Below, one piece after another: positions 1 through 8,737 of a stretch of DNA of 25,945 bases. The stretch covers positions 1 through 25,945 of the forward strand of contig QILY01000046.1 of the NCBI GenBank assembly GCA_003232155.1, written 5' to 3'. Below the pieces are notes generated by a model that saw nothing but the letters and a program-made list of their open reading frames with translations, ran no database searches and had not been told where the DNA came from. The first letter of the stretch is position 1. Each line of letters begins with the position of its first letter. Origin of the DNA: Maribacter sp. (GTDB lineage Bacteria > Bacteroidota > Bacteroidia > Flavobacteriales > Flavobacteriaceae). The position numbers and the translations under genes were made by a program.

Positions 1-724
1 AATCTTCTTGATAGGCAGCTACCCTTGCGGCGATACCTCTGTTTATCTGTCTAAAGGTAGATGGAGTATCAAAATTTGCATAACCAGAAGTAAGTCTGAA
101 TGGAAAGTTATCACCGCCGCCTTGAAGCGCCATAGCTCCCTGATCTAAAATACTTCGAATACTACTTAAGGCTTCGGTCTTCGAAACAAAAGGCCCTATG
201 TTATTCTCATCGGCAACATCTACCCGAATTCCTTGGTCATCGGTCAAGTTCAAATTAAGTAATAATTCATAGGCGATCCATGTTGTCAAAAACCCCCTGG
301 TCGCCTCTAATTCTTGATCGGTAAATAGCTCGGATGAACTTTGGTTATCAATAATATCCAATATAATATTTGCGTTTTTTACGGTACGGTATCGCGCACC
401 CCAAGGCGCAGTAATATAAAACGTGTTATTATCCAGTACCGATGCATCGCCCCCTAAAAGATCTGTAGTAAATCTAGGGTCTGAACTAGAAAAACGATAA
501 TACTCCCTTCCTATTACTCCAACACCATCATAATAAGTTCCCAGTCTTGCACGGGAACTAAATAATACTCCTCCTATTAAATCTTGCAAATCCCCTCGTG
601 AAAGGTTTTCTGAGAAAGCATCCGCTTCGGGATTATTTAAATCGGAAAATTCTTGTACCGTACATGAAGTTGTGACGACAAATACCAGTGCGACTATTGC
701 TAATTTATTTATATTTATTTTCAT
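1..724 (-). CDS. SusD/RagB-family outer-membrane lipoprotein (partial, C-terminus off window)
   Basis: The reading frame starts with ATG at 724-722 and stays open to the window edge, giving about 241 residues. The N-terminus is a lipoprotein signal: MKININK, a hydrophobic stretch, then TTSC with the candidate lipidated Cys at residue 21. SusD-type features follow: an early VQEFSDLNNP segment, then a helix-rich region with RGFLTTWIAYELLLNL typical of the TPR-like SusD fold. SusD proteins sit on the cell surface as a lid over the SusC porin and bind the nutrient, usually a glycan. The gene begins 10 nt after the susC stop on the same strand, the standard susCD order. Substrate cannot be told because neither a glycoside hydrolase nor a dedicated regulator is visible. 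Family assignment is firm; the missing C-terminal half is simply outside the window. Confidence 0.88.
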   Translation of the reverse strand, partial: MKININKLAIVALVFVVTTSCTVQEFSDLNNPEADAFSENLSRGDLQDLIGGVLFSSRARLGTYYDGVGVIGREYYRFSSSDPRFTTDLLGGDASVLDNNTFYITAPWGARYRTVKNANIILDIIDNQSSSELFTDQELEATRGFLTTWIAYELLLNLNLTDDQGIRVDVADENNIGPFVSKTEALSSIRSILDQGAMALQGGGDNFPFRLTSGYANFDTPSTFRQINRGIAARVAAYQED

Positions 725-734
725 AACGATTTGT

Positions 735-3713
735 TTAAAAATTTACAGCTAAATGAAACAAAAGTCTCTTAGAAGATGGGAAAGGGGTAACTTCTACCCC
801 TGTGAAAATTCCATTTGACCCAAAGTTAGATACCTCAGGGTCATAACTGTTATAATCAAAAATGTTTATCAAATTGGTTCCTGAAAAACCTAATCTTAGA
901 CCGTCTACATGACCTCCAAATACTTTTTCAATAATGTTTTCGGAAAAATTATAATAGAATCCTAATTCCCGTAATCTTAGATAAGAAGCGTCTTCTATAA
1001 AAGGCTCGGCCGACACTCCTAAATTTGCAAGTCTAAAGGCACCGTTGCCAACTTGTCCGGTAGGATCAAGGTCTATTCTGTCAAAATCTGCACTGGTACC
1101 ATTCAGGTCTGTAAGCAGGGCAGTTAAGTTTACATTATCACCACCTTGTTTCCATTGCCAAAGAAAGGTAAGTTCAAAATTCTTATATTCTATTCTATTA
1201 TTAAACGCCACCGTAAAATCCGGTGCTGAATCTCCAAATTCTTGAAGTCCCGTATTAGGATCAGCATTCGGCCCAATTCCAACAAGTTGTGTAGCACTTT
1301 TCCCTTCTTCTATTCTAAAGGTTCCTAAAGTTGCTCCAAAAGCGCCTACATTAAATGCAGGTACGTTCAACTCTGTAATTTCAGATTCATTGGTAAAGAA
1401 ATTGGCATCAAAATACCATTTAAAATTTTCAGTATCAAAAATATTAGCTTCAATGGTAAGTTCTAAACCATTATTTCTTAAGCTTCCTGCATTGATAAAC
1501 TGAGATGTAAACCCTGTTGAGGGTTCTAAAGTAGGCTGTAATAAAAGATCGTCAACCGTCTTAATGTAGTAGGTAATCGAAGCCCGAATCTTATTTTTAA
1601 ACAAGCCGAAATCAATTCCAGTTTCAAATTCTCTTTGTCTTTCAGGACCCAAATCTGAATCTCCTCTAACGCCACCCAAACTAATTCCTAAAAGCCCCGA
1701 AGTAGAAAAGGTGTTAAAAGATGTAAATGTTGAACCAAATACCGGAAAATTACCCGACTCACCATAAGCGGCTCTAAATTTAAGCTGATTTAAAAAAGAA
1801 TCATCTCCTCCAATACCAAAGTTGTGAAGGTTAACAGCGATCGATCCTTTTGGGTAATAAAAAAGTTGATCGGCATCGCCATTGTTAGATGATCTATCCC
1901 CTCTTACCCCAGCAGTTAGAATTACTTTGTCATCAAAATTAACCTCTTCTTGAACAAAAAAGCCTGCATCCTCTTGCCTGATACGGGTTTGGTTTACACC
2001 TGTATTTGCTGCTTGGTCTACATTAGATTCAGAAGCAACTAAAGTTGATGCAGAGATAATATTGGTGTTTCGATCAAAGAACTCTCTTGTAAGACCGGCC
2101 TGAGTTCTAAAATTAATATTGTTATCTGTAAAATAATTATGAACTAAGAATCCTGATAAATTGTAATTCTTATTTATCGTATTCCCTTGAATAGAAACTC
2201 CATTTAAGCCCCCATTATTAGGATTTTGAAATTGGAGTTCTTTAGGAAACAAGGCTAAGGTTTTTAGGTTGTAGAAATCAAGCCCCCCTCTAAGAATCAA
2301 TTTTAAATTTGATTTTTCCGTTTTGTACAAATCAAAATTTGCCGTACCTCCCATAATAAGTCTATCGACCCGCTCATTATTGGTGATTAAATCTCGAGTC
2401 TGTAAAATATTGGAAGAACCATTTGGATTATCAGGATATACTCCATTTGCATCAGGAAACAAATTATCAAAGGGTCGTGTACCTGTTAAACTTACCCCGA
2501 TGGTAGTACCACTGTTATCGTTGTTAAAGAAACCCCTATCTGAAGAAGAATACACATAGTTGGTGCTAAATGCTAATTTCAGGTAATCGGTTGGTCTATG
2601 ATCTAAATTCAATCGTATAGAAGTCTTTTCATAGCCTGTGTTTTTTACAATTCCTTCTTCGTTAGTATGGCTTACACTTGCGTAGTACCCCGTATTATCA
2701 TTACCTCCACTTAGACTTAAATTGGTATTGCTCAAGAAACCGTTTTCTCCAAAAAGTTCTTCTTCATAATCAAACAATTGTCCTGAATCCCTAGCTGCAA
2801 TAAATAAAGGCAGTGCTGCTGCTCCAAAAGCGTCTTGAATGGTTTGTTCTGTAAAATCTCTGGTCCCTAGCAAGTTAATTGCGGAAACAACACCTACTGA
2901 TTGTGAAAAATTAAATTTAGTTTCACCTGACTTTCCCCGTTTTGTTGTTATAATTATCACCCCGGCAGAAGCACGTGAGCCATAGATTGCCGCTGCAGAT
3001 GCTCCTTTTAATATCTCTATATTCTCAATATCGTAGGGATTAAGATCTGCCAATCTGTTGGTTGGGTTATCTTGATTAGAGGCGTTTCCGCCTGCTGCTG
3101 CTGCTGAAACAAAGTTTGTGCCATTGGATATCGAAGAATTATCAATGTACACCCCATCTAAAATATAAAGCGGCTGGCTATTTCCTGTAATAGAGGTTGC
3201 CCCTCTAAGACGTATAGAGATTCCACCACCAGGAGCTCCCGAGTTTGCCGTTACTACAGCCCCCGGAAATTTTCCATAAAGGGCACCATCAACAGTAGGT
3301 GGCGGAGTTGTGCCTATTAAGGCTTCAGCAGATATAGAAGAAACGGCATTCGCCGCATTGGCTCTTTTGATAGAGGTTGCCAAACCAGTAACAATAACCT
3401 CTTCAAGTCCGGTGACTGATTCTTCCATTGCTAGGTTCAAAGTACCTGCTTCTGTAGCCTCAACTTCTAGGGTGGCATAGCCTAGATAAGAAAATACCAA
3501 AGTCACCGGAAAATTGTCGACTACCAGTTCATAATTACCATCAAAATCGGTGGTGGTTCCATTGGTGGTACCTTTTACGACCACACTTACACCAGGTATA
3601 GCAAGATTGTTCTCGTCAGAGATGGTTCCTTGTATTGTTCCTTGTGCCATTACCATCGCTGGCAGCAAAAATAACAATAAGAACAATCCCCTTTTGTATA
3701 AAGTTTGTTTCAT
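735..3713 (-). CDS. SusC/RagA-family TonB-linked outer-membrane porin
   Basis: 992 residues, the usual SusC length. Residues 1-24 form a signal peptide ending VMAQ. Residues about 27-100 are a carboxypeptidase-D regulatory-like beta-sandwich (GTISDENNLAIPGVSV, DFDGNYEL), a hallmark of SusC. A TonB-box-like EEVIVTG lies at about 104-110. The plug follows, with LRGATSI and PLYILDGVYID blocks, then a large beta-barrel ending in the aromatic signature ...HLAVNF. The protein imports a ligand captured by SusD, using TonB energy. It is the first gene of the susCD pair and is divergent from aspS across a 256-bp gap. No sigma/anti-sigma or hybrid two-component regulator is present, so the substrate is unknown. 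Start chosen at the ATG that gives a clean signal peptide. Confidence 0.95.
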   Translation of the reverse strand: MKQTLYKRGLFLLLFLLPAMVMAQGTIQGTISDENNLAIPGVSVVVKGTTNGTTTDFDGNYELVVDNFPVTLVFSYLGYATLEVEATEAGTLNLAMEESVTGLEEVIVTGLATSIKRANAANAVSSISAEALIGTTPPPTVDGALYGKFPGAVVTANSGAPGGGISIRLRGATSITGNSQPLYILDGVYIDNSSISNGTNFVSAAAAGGNASNQDNPTNRLADLNPYDIENIEILKGASAAAIYGSRASAGVIIITTKRGKSGETKFNFSQSVGVVSAINLLGTRDFTEQTIQDAFGAAALPLFIAARDSGQLFDYEEELFGENGFLSNTNLSLSGGNDNTGYYASVSHTNEEGIVKNTGYEKTSIRLNLDHRPTDYLKLAFSTNYVYSSSDRGFFNNDNSGTTIGVSLTGTRPFDNLFPDANGVYPDNPNGSSNILQTRDLITNNERVDRLIMGGTANFDLYKTEKSNLKLILRGGLDFYNLKTLALFPKELQFQNPNNGGLNGVSIQGNTINKNYNLSGFLVHNYFTDNNINFRTQAGLTREFFDRNTNIISASTLVASESNVDQAANTGVNQTRIRQEDAGFFVQEEVNFDDKVILTAGVRGDRSSNNGDADQLFYYPKGSIAVNLHNFGIGGDDSFLNQLKFRAAYGESGNFPVFGSTFTSFNTFSTSGLLGISLGGVRGDSDLGPERQREFETGIDFGLFKNKIRASITYYIKTVDDLLLQPTLEPSTGFTSQFINAGSLRNNGLELTIEANIFDTENFKWYFDANFFTNESEITELNVPAFNVGAFGATLGTFRIEEGKSATQLVGIGPNADPNTGLQEFGDSAPDFTVAFNNRIEYKNFELTFLWQWKQGGDNVNLTALLTDLNGTSADFDRIDLDPTGQVGNGAFRLANLGVSAEPFIEDASYLRLRELGFYYNFSENIIEKVFGGHVDGLRLGFSGTNLINIFDYNSYDPEVSNFGSNGIFTGVEVTPFPSSKRLLFHLAVNF

Positions 3714-3743
3714 ATTTTAAATATTTGAATTAAATCAATGCTC

Positions 3744-3751
3744 TAAATGTA
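3744..3751 (-). promoter_or_regulatory. Possible -7 element for susC (weak)
   Basis: Read on the minus strand this is TACATTTA, one mismatch from the Bacteroidota consensus TAnnTTTG, 30 nt upstream of the susC ATG. I see no convincing -33 TTG at the right spacing, so this is tentative. Confidence 0.25.
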
Positions 3752-3806
3752 CAGAATCTTCTGAAATATTTAATAAAAATTTAACATCTTGTCGGAAAAA
3801 ACCACC

Positions 3807-3820
3807 TTTTAACGTTAAAA
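3807..3820. repeat. 14-bp perfect palindrome in the susC/aspS intergenic region
   Basis: TTTTAACGTTAAAA is perfectly self-complementary and lies roughly midway between the divergent susC and aspS starts. A second small inverted repeat, ATTGA-AAA-TCAAT, follows within a few bases. It could be a regulator site, but AT-rich palindromes arise by chance and no regulator gene is adjacent. Confidence 0.35.
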
Positions 3821-3939
3821 TGATTGAAAATCAATATAAAAATTGAAAAATAGTTAGCATTTTATTAATGTTTAAGATTGTTTCGATTTATACCCTTTAA
3901 TACTTCAAAAATCTTTCTGCTTATCATGATGATACTTAG

Positions 3940-3947
3940 TACATTTG
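3940..3947 (+). promoter_or_regulatory. Probable aspS promoter (-7 element TACATTTG)
   Basis: TACATTTG matches the Bacteroidota -7 consensus TAnnTTTG exactly, with a T-rich TTTCTG about 20 nt upstream in the -33 position. It ends 22 nt before the aspS ATG, implying a short leader. Confidence 0.5.
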
Positions 3948-3969
3948 CTTCTTTAAAATTATTTAGTTC

Positions 3970-5718
3970 ATGTACAGAAGTCATACTTGCGGAGAATTAC
4001 GCGAAACCCATATCAATACCAAAGTGATCCTTTCAGGATGGGTGCAAAAAACGCGAGACAAAGGTTTTGTGGTCTGGATAGATCTTCGCGACCGCTATGG
4101 CATCACCCAACTGGTTTTTGATGAAGACCGTACCTCATCTAAATTAATAGAACAAGCTAGAAGTTTAGGGCGTGAATTTGTGGTTCAAATAAATGGTACT
4201 GTTATCGAAAGAGCTTCTAAAAATCCAAACATCCCGACGGGAAATATTGAAGTTTTAGTTGAAGAACTTACTGTTTTAAACGAATCTGAAACACCCCCTT
4301 TTACTATAGAAAATGAAACCGATGGCGGCGAGGATATTCGTATGAAATATCGCTATTTAGATATTCGTAGAAACCCTGTAAAAGAAAACCTTATTTTTAG
4401 AAGTAAGGTTTCTATGGAGGTTCGAAAATACTTATCTAATGAAGGGTTCATTGAGGTTGAAACTCCTTATTTAATAAAATCCACACCTGAAGGCGCACGT
4501 GATTTTGTAGTGCCCAGTCGTATGAACAAAGGGCAGTTTTATGCCCTTCCGCAATCACCGCAAACCTTTAAGCAATTGCTAATGATAGGCGGAATGGACA
4601 AATACTTTCAGATTGTAAAGTGCTTCCGAGATGAAGATTTACGAGCTGATCGCCAACCAGAATTCACACAGATCGACTGTGAAATGGCCTTTGTTGAACA
4701 AGAAGATATCTTGAATGCTTTTGAGGGATTAACTAAACACTTACTGAAAGAAATTAAAGGGGTTGAAATAGACTCATTTCCTAGAATGTCTTATGATGAT
4801 GCTATGCGCAAATATGGTAATGATAAGCCTGATATTCGTTTTGGAATGGAGTTTGGCGAATTAAACGCAGTCGCGCAGCATAAAGATTTCGGCGTTTTCA
4901 ACAATGCTGAATTAGTAGTGGGTATTGCAGTACCGGGCGCAAACAGCTATACCAGAAAAGAAATTGATAAACTTATTGATTGGGTAAGACGCCCTCAAGT
5001 AGGTGCTTTGGGCATGGTTTATTCAAGATGTAATGATGACGGAAGCTTTAAATCTTCAGTTGATAAATTCTATGACCAAGAAGATTTAGCCAAATGGGCA
5101 GAAGTTACTGGTGCAAAAGCTGGGGATTTAATATGTGTGCTTTCTGGTGATGCCAATAAAGTACGTACACAATTAAGTGCTTTACGTATGGAGCTTGCAG
5201 AGCGTTTAGGCTTAAGAAATGCGGAGGAATTTGCTCCATTATGGGTAGTAGATTTTCCTTTATTGGAATTGGATGAAGAAACTGGGCATTACCACGCCAT
5301 GCATCATCCTTTTACATCTCCAAAACCCGGTCAGTTAAAACTTTTAGATACAGACCCAGGTGCGGTAAAGGCCAATGCCTATGATTTGGTTTTAAACGGA
5401 AATGAAATTGGCGGAGGGTCTATTCGTATTCATGATAAGGAAATGCAAAGTACTATGTTCAAACATTTGGGCTTTACACCTGAAGAGGCTAAAGCACAGT
5501 TTGGCTTTCTAATGGATGCTTTTCAATACGGCGCTCCCCCACACGGTGGTATTGCATTTGGTCTTGATAGATTAGTTGCTATTTTAGGAGGACAAGAAAC
5601 TATTCGTGATTTTATTGCTTTCCCTAAAAACAATAGTGGACGTGATGTTATGATTGATGCGCCTGCTGCTATTGACGATGAGCAGTTGAAGGAATTGAAT
5701 TTGAAGTTGGATATATAG
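3970..5718 (+). CDS. aspS: Aspartyl-tRNA synthetase
   Basis: 582 residues, the normal bacterial AspRS length. It charges tRNA-Asp with aspartate in the cytosol. The N-terminal OB-fold anticodon-binding domain (residues about 1-110: CGELR, LSGWVQKTRDKG, WIDLRDRYG) precedes the class II catalytic core. Class II motif 2 is FRDEDLRADRQPEFTQID starting at residue 219, and motif 3 is GIAFGLDRL starting at residue 527. The bacterial insertion (GAD) domain occupies about 290-410. The start ATG follows the predicted promoter closely and opens with the expected MYRSHTCGELR. Transcribed alone, divergent from susC and convergent with the RES operon. Nothing is missing; identity is certain. Whether it also charges tRNA-Asn cannot be decided from this window. 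Confidence 0.98.
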   Translation: MYRSHTCGELRETHINTKVILSGWVQKTRDKGFVVWIDLRDRYGITQLVFDEDRTSSKLIEQARSLGREFVVQINGTVIERASKNPNIPTGNIEVLVEELTVLNESETPPFTIENETDGGEDIRMKYRYLDIRRNPVKENLIFRSKVSMEVRKYLSNEGFIEVETPYLIKSTPEGARDFVVPSRMNKGQFYALPQSPQTFKQLLMIGGMDKYFQIVKCFRDEDLRADRQPEFTQIDCEMAFVEQEDILNAFEGLTKHLLKEIKGVEIDSFPRMSYDDAMRKYGNDKPDIRFGMEFGELNAVAQHKDFGVFNNAELVVGIAVPGANSYTRKEIDKLIDWVRRPQVGALGMVYSRCNDDGSFKSSVDKFYDQEDLAKWAEVTGAKAGDLICVLSGDANKVRTQLSALRMELAERLGLRNAEEFAPLWVVDFPLLELDEETGHYHAMHHPFTSPKPGQLKLLDTDPGAVKANAYDLVLNGNEIGGGSIRIHDKEMQSTMFKHLGFTPEEAKAQFGFLMDAFQYGAPPHGGIAFGLDRLVAILGGQETIRDFIAFPKNNSGRDVMIDAPAAIDDEQLKELNLKLDI

Positions 5719-5720
5719 TT

Positions 5721-5820
5721 TATTCCCACCAGTGGGTTTAATACTCCGACGCTTGCGTCGAAATGAAAAGGTGAATTCCTTGTTAATGCCTCGTGGGCTT
5801 GCCCCGAGGTAGTTTATTTT
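5721..5820. repeat. Hairpin-rich intergenic element (REP-like), three stem-loops
   Basis: Three inverted repeats lie back to back between the convergent aspS and RES genes: CCCAC-CA-GTGGG at 5725-5736, CGACGC-TT-GCGTCG at 5747-5760, and CCTCG(T)GGG-CTTG-CCCCGAGG at 5789-5809. The last resembles a segment at about 18412-18435 (shared GCTTGCC.CGAGG.AGTT), suggesting a dispersed repeat family. The final hairpin is followed by TAGTTTATTTT, so it may also terminate aspS. The element is far more GC-structured than the surrounding spacer. Confidence 0.6.
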
Positions 5821-5834
5821 AATTAGCAAAAAAA

Positions 5835-6848
5835 TTAAAGAGGTTTCGATAAAATTTCAATTTTTGAAACTTCATGAACTTCAACAGATTTGCATGTTAG
5901 CTTTTCATCGTTGAACACAACAAGATTAATTCCTCCATCGTGAAGAGAACTACCATACTCAACACCATCATAACCTAAAGATTTAATATACTCGCACAAG
6001 TATTGTGTAGGTAAATAATCAAGTTCATTATCTTGTCTCCTTAAAGGTTTTGCTAAATCTGTTTCAAACCTGTCTAGTAACTGTTTGTTTTTAATATAAT
6101 CTTCTAAAGAAAAGTCACTCCAAGGGCTTACCTGATAGGAAGTTCTCAGAGATATAACATTGATGTCTTCTTCTAAAACAAATTTACCAATAGAAACATA
6201 ATCAAGAAAAGTGGCTCTAGCTTCGTACATAGTAGTTTCAATAGATTGAGCTAAATATAAATATGGAATACCTTTGGGATTGGCCCTTCCAGATTTTGAA
6301 AGTTTGTAAGGAGGTTTTCCCATTTTATCTACCGGATGCCCAAATTCATAGTCAGAAATTCTCGACCTATAGAAAATTTTACCTTTGGAGTAGCCTCTTA
6401 TTGGTAAGATATTTTCTATTGACTGAAGATTCGCTTTGTTGTTGAAAAAAAACCTGTTTCCCTTTTTTATTTCTTCCTTAAATGATTCCCAATTTTGAAT
6501 TAATTCTTTTGTTTCATCAGGCACAACAATACGAACTAGACCGGCTAACAACTCCCTATATTCTTCGTCAAGACCCTGACAGAGTGCATTAATCAATTCA
6601 ACTATTTTAAGCTTACTATTTGTATTGAATATACTCCAATCATTTTGGAGTGCCTCTTCAAGAGAGAAACCATTAGTGTCAATCTGATAAATATCAAAAA
6701 GAGTAATAAACATGGCTTGCAACTCTAAAACGTCAACTAATGGTTTATCATGATTTTCGCAAAAATCGCAATTGCCGGTTTTATTAGAGTTTGAATTAAT
6801 AAACCCCTTTAACTCAATATCTATAAAACACTCTGTACAACAATTCAT
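5835..6848 (-). CDS. RES-domain protein with N-terminal zinc-ribbon/HEPN-like region
   Basis: 337 residues. The C-terminal part (about 155-320) is a RES domain, named for conserved Arg, Glu and Ser: FYRSR at 159-163, the block SGRANPKGIPYLYLA (186-200), Glu209 in MYEAR, and Ser300/301 in EYGSS just before GGINLVVF. All three signature positions are present, so it may be catalytically competent. RES toxins of the RES-Xre/MbcT type consume NAD+. The N-terminus has paired cysteines (C4-x2-C7 and C27-x2-C30), a zinc-ribbon pattern, followed by a helical region of the HEPN/RES N-terminal type; I see no Rx4-6H ribonuclease motif in it. It is the last gene of a three-gene operon, 2 nt after its upstream neighbour. 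No Xre/DUF2384 antitoxin is present, unlike classical RES-Xre pairs. Function as a toxin or immune effector is inferred. Confidence 0.82.
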   Translation of the reverse strand: MNCCTECFIDIELKGFINSNSNKTGNCDFCENHDKPLVDVLELQAMFITLFDIYQIDTNGFSLEEALQNDWSIFNTNSKLKIVELINALCQGLDEEYRELLAGLVRIVVPDETKELIQNWESFKEEIKKGNRFFFNNKANLQSIENILPIRGYSKGKIFYRSRISDYEFGHPVDKMGKPPYKLSKSGRANPKGIPYLYLAQSIETTMYEARATFLDYVSIGKFVLEEDINVISLRTSYQVSPWSDFSLEDYIKNKQLLDRFETDLAKPLRRQDNELDYLPTQYLCEYIKSLGYDGVEYGSSLHDGGINLVVFNDEKLTCKSVEVHEVSKIEILSKPL

Positions 6849-6850
6849 AG

Positions 6851-7798
6851 TTAGGCAAAGTGATTATAAACCAATTCAATGTGATGAAGAATAGATAGTT
6901 TTTTTACTGTACCAAGACCAGGGTATTTACCTGCTCCACTTAGTTTTCTGAATTCTTGACAAGCCCTAGTTTCCATTCCCCTTTCGTCAATAAAAAGTAT
7001 TAGCTTATCCAAGGCTTCTTCAAATTTTCCTGCAACATCGGAAATATCTTCATTTGAGTCTGACACAAAATGTCTGATCCTAAATTCTTGTTCTTCGTTA
7101 GGATATGTAAGATGTATTGCAACAGCATAAGGTGAGAATCCCGCTTCTGAATAACCCTTGCCGATTGTAAGGAAGTCAGAATAACCCATATATCCATCTT
7201 CATCAAAATAAAGATGTTCATCGCTGTAAAACTCATCTGTGTCACGATTGTAGTCTTTATTCCGTAACTGTTTAACAAATGGGTCTGACATAAAGACTAA
7301 GCCATCACTAACCTTTCTCAACTCACGAATTACTTTTCGTCTGCCGCTCATTTGAGGACTGGTCAAAACATGAGTTATATTATGATTAATAATAAAACTT
7401 AATAATGACTCGAATGATTCATCAAGAACAACCTCTAATATTAAAACAACAGGAGCCTTAGAAACTCCTAATTCATCTAATTTTTCAGCTACTATATTAA
7501 GATTTGTTTCGCTTCTTACTATGATGCCAATTTGGAAATTATCATATGTATGAACAGGTAATAAGTTTTTGCATACATAATCTATATTTTGTATAAGCTT
7601 TCCAACACTTGGATTAATTACTATAGTAAAATTGATATTATGCGCTTGAAGTATTTCTAGCGTCTTGATATAGGTCGAAGTTTTCTTTTTAACGGGCTCT
7701 ATTATTGGTCTAATAGCTTGATTGCCCGCAATAAAACTTGCCGCTTCCCGTAAAGCGATTAATTCAAATTGCTTTCCTCTAAGAAAAGGAAAATACAT
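6851..7798 (-). CDS. sce7725/beta-family protein
   Basis: 315 residues. The opening MYFPFLRGKQFELIALRE and the following IRPIIEPVKK are the N-terminal signature I associate with the beta-protein/sce7725 family (recalled, not searched). The rest alternates hydrophobic strands and helices (FTIVINPSVG, FQIGIIVRS, APVVLILEVV), suggesting a TIM-barrel-like alpha/beta fold, and ends with an alpha-helical tail. No signal peptide or membrane segment, so it is probably cytosolic. It is the middle gene of the operon, 3 nt after the sce7726-like gene and 2 nt before the RES gene, so translation is probably coupled. The family has no biochemical function known to me. Pairing with sce7726 supports the family call; the role is unknown. 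Confidence 0.75.
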   Translation of the reverse strand: MYFPFLRGKQFELIALREAASFIAGNQAIRPIIEPVKKKTSTYIKTLEILQAHNINFTIVINPSVGKLIQNIDYVCKNLLPVHTYDNFQIGIIVRSETNLNIVAEKLDELGVSKAPVVLILEVVLDESFESLLSFIINHNITHVLTSPQMSGRRKVIRELRKVSDGLVFMSDPFVKQLRNKDYNRDTDEFYSDEHLYFDEDGYMGYSDFLTIGKGYSEAGFSPYAVAIHLTYPNEEQEFRIRHFVSDSNEDISDVAGKFEEALDKLILFIDERGMETRACQEFRKLSGAGKYPGLGTVKKLSILHHIELVYNHFA

Positions 7799-7801
7799 AT
7801 G

Positions 7802-8689
7802 TTATAATTTTTTATTTAAGAACAAATTTAGCTTTTCGATATCCTTCTTTTTATAATTAGAGCATATAGATATGTGCTTCAAAAAAGCAGGAATCTCGGA
7901 GGAAGATACCGCTTTTTTTTCAGCAATTGTTCTCTTTTTCAAATAACTGAACATCAAGTCATGAAAATCCCTTTTGTCAATTTTATTAGCCAAACAAAGG
8001 CACTCCTTAAACATTTTTGTGTTAGGAACTTCAGGTTTATATCCAAAATACTTTTCAATAAGATTTGTATACTCAGGCTTTCTTAAGCATTTAAACATAT
8101 AGGATATATCTAAATGTGAACCATCCTCTTTTGGCTTAATAGAAACCTTTAACGTATTCCTTTGGGTAAGAGTTAGTATTCCTATATTCTTAAGGTTGTT
8201 GGTCAATAAGAAATCTCTATACTTTTTCAAATGATTGTAATGAACAACTATTACAACATTCAAAAACGACTTCCTGTAATCGTGTATTTGAGACAATAAC
8301 CTTTCTGGGGAGTCGTACTCGGTTTTAATTTCATAAACAATAGACGTGCCGTTTAACATAATTAAGTCGGCAATAGACTTCCCAATTCTAAATTCGTTTA
8401 AAACGGTAGCTGTATTTAAACTATATCTACCTAACAATATTTTACTTACAATTTCATTTTTATAAATAAATTCATTTCTATATGTTTTAAGCATTGAATT
8501 ATATAGATGTTCATAGAAATCATAGTAAGTACTAAGCTGAACCCTATTATTATTTGTTAAGTATTTAGAAATTCGTTTATCAATTGCATTATAATTATCA
8601 TCTCTTATTATTTTGTTGAATGCAGAATTGCTTAGAACAGAAGAAATGTTCTTAATATAATTTGAATCTATTTGCTTAGGTATAAGCAT
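7802..8689 (-). CDS. sce7726-family protein, PD-(D/E)XK nuclease-like core
   Basis: 295 residues, first gene of the operon. The central region has the layout of a PD-(D/E)XK nuclease: Glu99 in NEFRIG, Asp108 in SIADLI, then Glu120-Ile-Lys122 in VYEIK, 11 residues after the Asp, followed by a helix (SPERLLSQIHDY) and a strand (FLNVVIVVH). This matches sce7726-family proteins, which I recall as usually adjacent to sce7725-family genes, as here. N-terminal and C-terminal parts are helical and lysine-rich. No signal peptide. The start ATG lies 14 nt from the first of two palindromes that may be its operator. The gene is visibly more AT-rich than its core-gene neighbours, consistent with horizontal acquisition. 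Nuclease activity is inferred from the motif only. Confidence 0.75.
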   Translation of the reverse strand: MLIPKQIDSNYIKNISSVLSNSAFNKIIRDDNYNAIDKRISKYLTNNNRVQLSTYYDFYEHLYNSMLKTYRNEFIYKNEIVSKILLGRYSLNTATVLNEFRIGKSIADLIMLNGTSIVYEIKTEYDSPERLLSQIHDYRKSFLNVVIVVHYNHLKKYRDFLLTNNLKNIGILTLTQRNTLKVSIKPKEDGSHLDISYMFKCLRKPEYTNLIEKYFGYKPEVPNTKMFKECLCLANKIDKRDFHDLMFSYLKKRTIAEKKAVSSSEIPAFLKHISICSNYKKKDIEKLNLFLNKKL

Positions 8690-8702
8690 CTTATTTCTAG
8701 AT

Positions 8703-8723
8703 AATACCTAATAATAAGGTATT
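8703..8723. promoter_or_regulatory. Operator-like inverted repeat upstream of the sce7726/sce7725/RES operon
   Basis: AATACCT and AGGTATT are perfect 7-bp arms around a 7-nt spacer, starting 14 nt upstream of the sce7726-like ATG. The ACCT/AGGT half-site recurs in the next palindrome. It may bind an autoregulator. Confidence 0.4.
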
Positions 8724-8737
8724 GGGTTCTTAAATTG

